The position numbers were made by a program, and so were the translations under genes. DNA of 64,000 nucleotides from Symsagittifera roscoffensis (lineage: Eukaryota; Xenacoelomorpha; Acoela; Convolutidae), in NCBI RefSeq assembly GCF_963678635.1, contig NW_026971073.1, positions 162,001-226,000 on the forward strand, written 5' to 3'. The notes beneath the pieces were generated by a model. It was not told where the DNA came from, searched no databases, and worked only from the letters and a program-made list of their open reading frames with translations. Shown in pieces: positions 56,613 through 64,000 of this stretch (position 1 is its first letter; every line of letters starts with the position of its first letter).

Positions 56613-57200
56613 TTAAGAAATGATTTCTGTGTCGAATATTTTTTGTTGTTTGAGGCGAGGTTCAAATGTGTTCGGATTATTTATTGGTTTTTTGACAAGT
56701 GGGTTGAGTTTTGTGAAAAATTGTTGGAGGCTAATTTTATGGTGTTTGGGAGGTCTTCTTTGCTTTATTTTTATTTGTCGGGTGATCTGGGGTATTTGAA
56801 ATATTTGTACTTTAGGCCAAATGAATACGGTCCTTTTTTACTTTAGGCTAATTTGCCATTTTTGGTTGGAGGGTTTTTGAGGTCTGAGTTGGGAAAGTAT
56901 TGTTGATCTTTGCGTTATTAGATGGGGAAGGGTTGTAATATTATGGTGGTATTTATTTAAGTTGTCAAGTTTTAGCGATTTGCTTATTTTTGACCTGGAG
57001 GTTTTAAAGTTATAATTATAGATATGCCTGGAGCTTAAAATCTTTCGGCTAACAGGTTGGTGTTAGAGATATAGAAGGTGGCGGATTTAAGTGAATCTTA
57101 TTGGCTCAATCTGAACTAGAAATGGTGCGTATTTGTCAGCATGTTATCTTGAAAAATGAAAGTTCAAAATGATCCAGAGGTGCAAAAATTAATAATTTTT
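56613..57200 (-). other. pol to small-ORF spacer, copy B
   Basis: Counterpart of 10,151-10,723, with well-conserved non-coding blocks (56,650-56,720 and around 56,800). The plus-strand open frame at 56,598-56,846 is antisense to these blocks. Candidate location for regulatory or splice signals of env-type messages (inference). Confidence 0.5.
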
Positions 57201-58752
57201 AAAATCAAAGTTGTTTCTAAAATTCAACTTTCTTTAATACTTTAGATTGTGGAATGAATGTTTTGTAGTTTTTCTGTGGTTGATTTCTAAGTCGTGATGA
57301 TTCTCTATGTTCTGATTTTTCTACTTGTTCTTGTGGCAAAATTTTTTCTATCATTTTCCTGTTTTTTCCTTCTTTTTGAGATATTTTTTAGTAGGGTATT
57401 TTTTTGATTGTTTTTAGCTTTAACTTGTGTTTGATTTTGATTTTCTTGGTGAACGTTGTGTTGTTCAACAATTTCTTTTTTTTATGTGGGTGATTTTAAA
57501 TAACTTTCAAACCTGTGAAAGAATATAATTGAGTTAATTCGCCTAGTGCGTACTCTTTTGGGTAGTAGGACAATAGATTGTTTCGATGTCGAACAATTTC
57601 TTTTTTAGTTGAATCTGTAAGTGTATACGTTACGTCAGTGGGTTTGGCAATTATTTGGTATTATCCTTTTCGAAAGAGTTGTAATCTTTTAGAGATTCTT
57701 TTTTGCGTATTAAAATTAGGTATTAAGGCAATTGTTCCAATTTTTAAACCTGTGGCTGGTGTAAAGCGTGAATTGATTTGATCGGTAATGTTTTGCCTTT
57801 GTAACAATTTCTCTGTTACTTTTTGGTAAATTTTATTGTGTTTTTTATCTCTATTTAAAATCCATTCGGTGTGTGTGCCGGAGGCTAATTTAAGAATTTG
57901 TGGATGATGAAAATGGTCTTCATCATGTGTGTAAAAAAGTAGGTTATAACAAATTGAGTCTTTATTTGGTTGGCAATAACCTTGTGCAATTTTATGGAGA
58001 TTAGCTGTAAACATAATTGGCTGAATTTGATTGAAAACCATTTCGTATGGTGACATTCCTAAAGTTGTCGTAATTTGAAAAGTGTATGCTAAAGGAAATA
58101 ATTTTACATCTGCTGACCATTCTGTGTTTTTTGTATCTTTTCCATTTATGATACATCGGAGATATTCTTGTAGTGAACGGTTCATACCTTCGACCAAACC
58201 GTTTGTCCAAGGTGCATGAGATGTACGTGGCTTATGTTTAATATTATATAAGTGGCACAGTGTGATAATTTCGTTGTTTATAAATTAAGTACCATTGTCT
58301 GTTGCTAAAATTTCAGGTAGTCCAAATTTTGCTATTCAGTGTTCGTAAAGTGTTCTGTAAGCGTAATAAGCATTACAGTGTGGTACTGGGTTGAGTGCTA
58401 CATAGTGCGTGAATGCGTCAACAATGACCATAATGTAAGAGTTTCCTTCAGAAGATGGTGAAATTGGTCCTTTTGTATCGAATGAAATGCAATGGTTAAA
58501 ATGTAAAATTTGTCCTTTAAAATCTTGTTTTTGTTCTATTTGTTTTTGATTTGGATAAGGTTTGTTTAATTGACATTTTATACAATTAGTGCATAATACT
58601 TTTATCCAAAATGGTGCATTTGGGAAATAAAAAGTTTGTCTATAGTTCGAATATATTTTTTCTGATCCGGAGTGTCCTTCAGTATTTTGTGTATGTGAGA
58701 TGTTAAAAGCTATTATATCATACTTAAGGAAGACAAGGAACTTTGGAATCAT
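57201..58752 (-). pseudogene. Integrase, copy B
   Basis: N-domain zinc ligands: HTQNTEGHSG and CTNCIKC (about 58,700-58,570). Core: first Asp in SFDTKG (58,479-58,477), second in ATDNG (58,299-58,297), Glu in LVEGMN (58,191-58,189), i.e. 35 residues between the last two, as in D,D35E. Two stops break it: TAA at 58,287-58,285, four codons after the second Asp and shared with copy A, and TAA inside the GPY/F-like module (about 57,662), where copy A has a different stop one codon on. One open piece is 58,752-58,336, another 58,197-57,661. The basic tail includes SSRLRNQP and KTFIPQSKVLKKVEF. Confidence 0.85.
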
Positions 58753-59087
58753 TCAATTGATATTCTAAAAGATCTGTATTTTCATTAGTTGTTGTGTTAT
58801 TAACTTTTCGGAAAAATCGGAGGAGTGTTTTATTTCCTAAAATTGTGGTATCTGGTTTTACGGGCTTAGTTTTGTATTTGTGCCATGATTTTAGTTGTCT
58901 AATTACTGGGTCGACATTTTGATTTTGTTTTAAAAGTTCAAGTGTAGTTTTATCTGTTGGGGGGAGAAAAATATTGTCAATTTCTAGTTTTGATAGGGGA
59001 ATTGTGTCAAGTGGGTCATGGAGGTCAAAAACTTGAAAGTGTCTTTTGATTCGTTTGTTTGCGGTCCTGATAAATTTATTTTATCGG

Positions 59088-59972
59088 TTAAATTTTTTTT
59101 TCGATTAATGGGAAAAGGTCTTTTTTATGCGAGTGTTTTTTTTTTCTTTTTTGTTGAGTGTTATTATTTATCCATTGTGAGTATGGAATTGGTTTAAAAG
59201 TGGATGTGTCTAGTAAATCAACTTCGTAGTGATTATTTTGGCAATTTAAGTAGAGTGGAAATTGTTGTAGATTATTTATCTGTGATTGATCAATATCAGT
59301 TTTTACTGCATATTTGCATTCTAGTCGGGGTGGTGTTTCGTCTTTTGCGAGATAAAATTTAATCTTTTGTGGTATTTCAACTGAAGTTTTTCCTGTGAGT
59401 AATTCAGGTGGCGTATTTCGACTTAATGTATCTGGTAACGGAAGGTTTTTCCCTGCTGTCCAAACTTTATGTAGGTTTGGAAATTTCATTAGAGTTAGTT
59501 GAAATCTATAAACTCTATGATTTGGGTTTGACTTTTGTGTAACGAGAATTATAATTGGTTTGTGATCTGTGAATAGAACTGTTGGGTGTTTTGATCCAAG
59601 TATCAGAATTTCATATTCTGTAAGTGTATAAATTATAGCTGTACAATCTCTCATTAGAGTTGAGAGTCGTAGCTCTGCTTGAGTGAATAATCGTGAATTT
59701 GCTGATTTTAGGTTCGTTTTATTTGTTCCACTATGTGATTGTAGCAATGCTGTGCCGATGCCAAAATTTGAAGCATCGCACATTGCATAGAATGGTTGAT
59801 GTGGATCTGGGATTGTATTTGAAATTTGTTCAGTTAAAAGTTTTTTAATTTCTTCAAATTGTGTTTGATGTTCAGTTCTCCATTCAAAATTGTTTTGTTG
59901 TCTGAGGATATTATAGAAGGGTCTTAAGTATAATTGCATTTTGTAAACATTTTTACTTAAGAAATTTAACAT
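59088..59972 (-). CDS. RNase H domain of pol, copy B (294-codon open frame)
   Basis: Starts in the RT thumb/tether (MLNFLSKNVYKMQLYLRPFY), then RNase H: first Asp in YAMCDASNFGIG, acidic region around LSTLMRDCTAI and YTLTEYE, FTDHKPI box, and the closing LPDTLSRN box typical of Ty3-type elements. The connector after it runs to KKDLFPLIEKKI. This is the longest clean pol frame in the window. It is an internal piece of the polyprotein, not a separate gene; its first Met is not a true start. Bases 58,753-59,087 are further connector toward integrase, with a frame break. Confidence 0.85.
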   Translation of the reverse strand: MLNFLSKNVYKMQLYLRPFYNILRQQNNFEWRTEHQTQFEEIKKLLTEQISNTIPDPHQPFYAMCDASNFGIGTALLQSHSGTNKTNLKSANSRLFTQAELRLSTLMRDCTAIIYTLTEYEILILGSKHPTVLFTDHKPIIILVTQKSNPNHRVYRFQLTLMKFPNLHKVWTAGKNLPLPDTLSRNTPPELLTGKTSVEIPQKIKFYLAKDETPPRLECKYAVKTDIDQSQINNLQQFPLYLNCQNNHYEVDLLDTSTFKPIPYSQWINNNTQQKRKKKHSHKKDLFPLIEKKI

Positions 59973-60886
59973 TCCAAGGAATTCTTGGATTTTCTTTTTA
60001 TTTGTAGGTGGCTGAAGTTTTTGAATGGCATCAATGCGTGATTTTAATGGAGTGATAGTTTCTCGTTCTATATTATGTCCTAAGGAATTAACGCGTGTTA
60101 AAAGGAAGTGTGATTTATCGGGGCTGCCTTCAGATATTCGTTCTGAAGTATTTTAATGATACTGTTCTAAAACTGTAAACGTTTCTTCTTTAGTTTGTGT
60201 TGCATAAAAACATCATCTAAGCATGTGATTGCATTTTTCTTGAGTATTAGTTGTATAAAAATATCACTCATGAAAGCTGAAAAAGCTGCTGGTCCTATGG
60301 ATATTCCATAGAATAAGCGATTGAATTCATTTTGTTGATTTCCAATAACAAATTGTGTTAAACGTCGTGATTGTTCATCTAGTGGCATTTGATTATAAGC
60401 ACTTTTCATATCTGCGGTTGTGAAATATTTACCATTTATCTTTGTTAAGATAACTTGTATGGGTTCAATAGGCCAATTGCATTTTGATTCGTCAATTAGT
60501 GAATTGAGGTATGTAGCGTCTAAAACTATTTTTAGTGATTCAACTTTTGCTAGAATGATAACAGGGTTGATAAAAGTGTTACCTTTTGGTTGTTCTTCCT
60601 TATTTACTGGTGAGATAATTTCGTATTGTTCTAAAATGTCAATTAAACTGTTTACCTTGTCATGTAAGTGAATTGGTACTTTACTGGCTCTTTGTTTTTT
60701 GAAAACTGCGTCGGGTTTTAACGGGAGGTGTAGTGATGAACTAATTTTTCCAACATCAAATCTTGATGTTGCGTAGACTGTTGAATAGTTTAACAGTTGT
60801 TTTGCTAATTTATCAAATTCAATTTGTGTAATTGGTGAATGTTCAAAATTATACATTGTAAAAAAATTTATTGTTCTTTCGTGCAA
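59973..60886 (-). pseudogene. Reverse transcriptase, copy B
   Basis: Open from 60,886 to 60,167 (239 codons): YATSRFDVGKIS, KQRASKVPIHLHDKV, KGNTFINPVIILAKVESLKI, VLDATYLNSLID (motif 1-2), FTTADMKSAYNQMP (catalytic Asp), LFYGISIGPAAFSAFMSDIF, and the catalytic box C-L-D-D at 60,223-60,212. Both aspartates are present but the usual Tyr is Cys. The frame shifts right after the box; the thumb (PDKSHF, LGHNIERETITPLKSRIDAI) continues in another frame to the RNase H piece. Confidence 0.85.
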
Positions 60887-61600
60887 TTTGTTATATTGAA
60901 TGTTGGTTTAAAAAATGGTATTTTTGTGAAGTAATCTGTGTTTCTTTTTTCATTATTTATGATATTATTCATGGATAATTCTTCGTCAAGAATTGTTGAT
61001 TGGCAAATATCTAATAATTGGAGTTTTTATTAACGCGGTAGGCTACTTCATTTATAGGTGAAATTGTAGCATTTGTTTCACAATATCCTAAATGTCCTAA
61101 GGGTATTGTTACTTGATATGGTGTATTATTATACACGTGTAATGAAATGATGTCGGAGTTCGTGTTTTTCGAATATTTTAAAGATGATATCGTAATTTTG
61201 AAAAATTTGTGGATAGGTTTAAATTCGAAGTCTGACAAAAAAAGTTGTTGTTTATTTTGACTTTTGTTACACTGGTGAACTTGTTTTATGCAAAAATTAC
61301 ACAGATTGCCTGATAGTGGTTTCAGGTGTTTCCGTTGTTGATTGTAAATGGGGTAAAAATTTGAGAAGAATGGTGGTTGTTTTTTTAATCTTTGGAAGAA
61401 TTTTAGGGCTGTATTTTTTGTTTATGCGTATTATCTTTGATATGTATCTTACTATTTAAGATGTTGATTGTTGGGGTATATTAAGATATAAATGGTATGC
61501 CAATGATATTGTGTTTAATATCAGTAAAATGAAATATTTGTTAAATGGTTTGTTTAAAATTTTGTTTTGCTCCATTGTTCTTGTGGGAAGAAGGAATAAT
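60887..61600 (-). pseudogene. Protease-RT linker, copy B
   Basis: Frame 61,238-61,011 (75 codons: SSLKYSKNTNSDIISLHVYN, PLGHLGYCETNATISPINEV) corresponds to copy A around 6,235-6,370 (LHVYNNSPY-like). The remainder is broken. The rest of the protease C-terminal half (about 61,600-61,380) is frameshifted. No catalytic motif. Confidence 0.6.
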
Positions 61601-62087
61601 TGGATTTTTCCATAATTTACTAATGTGATCCTTGTGCTGTTGCTAAATTACTAGAGGTTTCAAGAGGTGTTAATTTTGGATGCAATGTTTTGATTTCGTT
61701 CCATGTGCGAATATTAATTATATTTGATTCTCCTCCTGAGTCAATTAAAAAATCAATTTCAAGATCTGGTGGTTGAAATTCTTTGTTTCTTGGGCTTTCT
61801 AAGAGAAATGGAAGTGTCCAAGTTTTTTCTCTTGGTTGTTTTTTTTTGTATAATTTGATAAACATTATACAACACTTTATACAACGTTTTGTGTTTGAGC
61901 ATTGTGTTTCGTCTTTTTTATCGGGTTTAATTACCGTGTCAATTCCATTTACTTCTTGTGTAGTTTGTATATTATCAATTGGTCTAATATAGTAATTGTG
62001 AAGGAGTTCCAATTGATTTTCATATATACGTGAAGTAAACGGTTGTTCATATATGATAGGTTCATAGTCGTTTTCGAGTGTTATCAT
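61601..62087 (-). pseudogene. Aspartic protease, copy B
   Basis: Open from 62,087 to 61,620 (155 codons). An N-terminal linker (ENDYEPIIYEQPF, YYIRPIDN, a Cys-rich CSNTKRCIKCC patch) precedes the catalytic region: PPDLEIDFLIDSGGESNII, with the active-site DSG at 61,742-61,734, then TWNEIKTLHPKL. Only this copy keeps the DSG triad. A stop after ATAQGSH truncates the domain before the flap and C-terminal part, so it would not be active. Confidence 0.75.
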
Positions 62088-62135
62088 ATTTACAGAGATG
62101 GTATTATCTGAATCACTTTCTCTATCTGACGATTC

Positions 62136-64000
62136 TCAATTTATATGATTTAGTTGTAATTCGTTACTTCCTGTGTCATCAATACCTGGTGGGTCTGAAG
62201 TTATTTCTTCATTTGTCCGCACTTGATTAATGTGTCTTTGATGTTTTGGTGTGCTACTTCTGTATCGATGTTTAGAATCAGGATAGCGGCTATTATTCCT
62301 ATGTGGTGACTGGGAATAATTTCTGTATCGATTATTGTTTCGGACTTGAGTTTCGGTTCTGTGAAATATTTCGTGATCTGTTTTGATAATTATCGTTTGA
62401 TCTGTGATAGTTTGATCTTTTATATGAATTATTCCTTGATCTATTGTTCGGGGAATTCTGATTTCGGTTGTTTGAATAACTTCTATTTCTATTATTTGAA
62501 TGGTTTCTATTTCTGTTGTATGATGAGTTTCGTGATTGATTATTGGAATACTGTCTATTCCTTGGGTTTGATTGGGAACTGGATCCAGAAACATTTTCTG
62601 TTGTATTGGAATTCGATTGTGAATAGTTATTTTTGTTGTTTTGGCTATTCGATCGGTTATATATATTTTGTGAGAAATTTCGTGTATTTCCTCGTTCGGG
62701 TGATCTACCTCTATAACTTGAGTTATATGGTGATTGATTCCTTGTGTAATTTGAGTTGCTCGGAAGTGAACTGTTATTACTATATACATTTTTGTTTGGT
62801 AGATTTTGGTCTTTTTTCATGTATTGATAGAATGATTTATTTGGTTCTTTTACTTTCGAGGTTTATTCTGATTGTCTTGTTGTTTTTGTCTACATTCGGA
62901 AATACTGTGTCCGTATCGTCGGCAATAATAACACCATTTTCTGAAGGATGGTTTGCCTTTGAAGTTTGGATGTTTTTTGTAGATATTTAGTATTTCAGTG
63001 ATTTTTTCAATCAGGTCTGTGTCTGATTCTTGTATGTTATTTATATGTGTAGTGTTTGTTTCAATCCGATAAACAAATTGTAGTTTTCGATTTTCTGTTT
63101 TTTCGAGTTTCATTGTGATTTCTTCTTATTCTAGTTTATCTACTAATTTTCGAAAATCTAAATCTGGTTCTCGAATTGCGAAAGGATGAGATGCTCTCTT
63201 TTTTACAGCTATTTTTCTTAATTGAGTTGTTAAGGTCATCATTAAAATTTCTGTCCTTTTTGTATTTTTGTAGTCATGTGTATTAAGTGAATATGCTTTT
63301 CGAACTAGTGTTTTGATTCGTACTGCTAATTGTTTAATTGTTTCATTTGGTAATCTGCGGATTTCTTTGCATAAAACTCTTTGATGTTGTTTGTTTCCTT
63401 CAGAATCAAACTTTTTCGAAAATTATTGTGTGAGTCTTTTCCAGTCTGACTTTATTTGTATTGGTAAAACTGAAAACCATTTTTGAGCTGCGCCATCTAG
63501 GGTTGTTTGTATTAATGCTGTAGTTCTATGTATCCAATTTTGATGTAGTGGCGTTTTAATTGGTTCGGGTCCTATATTTAAAATTAAATTTGCTGTTACT
63601 GCATTTAAATAACCTTCTAAAGAATATTCAGGGTCTGTTCCTGTGAATACAATTAATGGTTTATTCGATGTTATTGATAATCCACCCATGAGGTATGGAT
63701 TCATAGTCATCTTTAGTGATTCTGCGGCATTTGGAATTTGTGAAAAATTTGAAAATTGATTTTTTGTGTTTACATGTTGCTGAAGGTAATATGGAAGCGG
63801 TATTTCGTTTTGCATTTGTGTTGCTTGATGAGAATGCACTAACATTGGGTTTTGTGGTTGTATTGAATGAAAATATTGTGGTGTCTTAAATGGGTTTTGT
63901 ATATGCATTTGTTGTGGATACTGTATATCTGTTGGGTTTTGTGGGTAAATTTTCATATTTTGAGATGGTTGAGATTGTCGCGGTCTCTGTGTGCGATATT
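62136..64000 (-). pseudogene. gag: gag, copy B (capsid, CCHC knuckle, N/S/R-rich tail; 5' end outside window)
   Basis: Open pieces: 63,956-63,423 (Q/P-rich N-part, then capsid: AAESLKMTMNPYLMGG, GTDPEYSLEGYLNAVT, LDGAAQKWFSVLP); about 63,420-63,130 in one frame after a single stop (EIRRLPNETIKQLAVRIKTL); 63,113-62,850, ending in the zinc knuckle CYYCRRYGHSISEC (62,933-62,892); and 62,820-62,332, an Asn/Ser/Arg-rich basic tail (RNA binding by analogy with nucleocapsid). A frameshift near 62,350 moves the frame to the end of 62,789-62,136 (DPPGIDDTGSNELQLNHIN), followed by TGA before the protease linker. The N-terminal region known from copies A and C lies beyond 64,000. Confidence 0.8.

Larger units (their letters stand above)
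46960..64000 (-). mobile_element. Copy B: best preserved retroelement, truncated by the window edge
   Basis: Minus-strand copy with the same gene order as copy A and longer open pieces: gag (63,956-62,136 in parts), protease (62,087-61,620), RT (60,886-60,167), RNase H (59,972-59,088), integrase (58,752-57,661 in two frames), small protein 1 intact, env pieces, ORF Y twice, LTR-like 3' end. Its 5' LTR and gag start lie beyond base 64,000. Shares one integrase stop with copy A; the other breaks compared are its own. The 3' end carries a tandem duplication of env tail plus ORF Y. Confidence 0.85.

Noticed and set aside
62368-62789. Ile/Thr/Glu-rich minus-strand frame overlapping the gag tail
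   Set aside because: Shifted frame of the same low-complexity tract; only its last ~70 codons are the genuine gag frame after a frameshift.
62346-62990. 214-codon plus-strand Tyr/Cys/Phe-rich ORF
   Set aside because: Antisense of the Asn/Ser/Arg-rich gag tail of copy B; composition is the complement of that low-complexity tract.
1-64000. Alternative genetic code in which a stop codon is read as an amino acid
   Set aside because: Internal breaks use TAA, TAG and TGA, and the sister copy has many different residues (Tyr, Pro, Gly, Cys, Ser) at those sites; frameshifts are equally common. Ordinary pseudogene decay explains this.
1-64000. tRNA, rRNA, bacterial promoters or ribosome binding sites
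   Set aside because: No cloverleaf or rRNA-like block noticed, and the content is eukaryotic transposons. A covariance-model scan was not possible here.

Overview
This window looks like AT-rich invertebrate nuclear DNA, possibly nematode (the lineage is inference, low confidence). It contains no recognisable host gene, tRNA, rRNA or bacterial-type operon. Almost all of it is a nest of decayed transposable elements.

Three copies of one Ty3/gypsy-like (Metaviridae-like) retroelement with an env gene make up most of the window. Copy A (+) fills about 1-17,010. Copy B (-) fills about 64,000-46,960 and runs off the right edge. Copy C (-) fills about 38,150-19,800 and is the most decayed; a 6.2 kb foldback DNA transposon splits it at 29,615-35,780. 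Aligning the copies gives one gene order: a very long gag (unrecognised N-terminal region, capsid, CCHC knuckle, N/S/R-rich tail), aspartic protease, reverse transcriptase, RNase H, integrase (HHCC zinc motif, D,D35E core, GPY/F-like module), a conserved spacer, two small hydrophobic ORFs of about 50-60 codons, a P/S/T-rich ORF, an envelope glycoprotein with signal peptide and C-terminal membrane segment, and a further ORF of about 600 codons (here 'ORF Y') that I do not recognise. In copy B the env stop and ORF Y start overlap as ATGA. In both A and B an 83-84 bp GT...AG segment starts at or just after the ORF Y stop.

Layout: 1-16,611 copy A genes; 16,612-17,010 its 3' end and LTR remnant; 17,011-19,790 a diverged foldback relative with a nested 407-bp palindromic element; 19,800-29,570 copy C from env back to gag; 29,615-35,780 the foldback element, with 8-bp target duplication, long TIRs and CTTA-type tetranucleotide arms; 35,789-38,150 the 5' part of copy C and an LTR remnant; 38,170-44,270 a tandem array whose four units each carry the 3' end of an ORF Y relative; 44,275-45,880 and 48,310-46,960 inverted LTR-like copies flanking an unassigned 1 kb; 48,610-64,000 copy B, whose env tail plus ORF Y is tandemly duplicated.

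No copy can be autonomous as it stands: each has many stops and frameshifts. Copies A and B share one stop codon at the same place in the integrase core; the other breaks I compared are private to one copy. The most novel content is the accessory gene set (two small membrane ORFs, P/S/T-rich ORF, Env, ORF Y).
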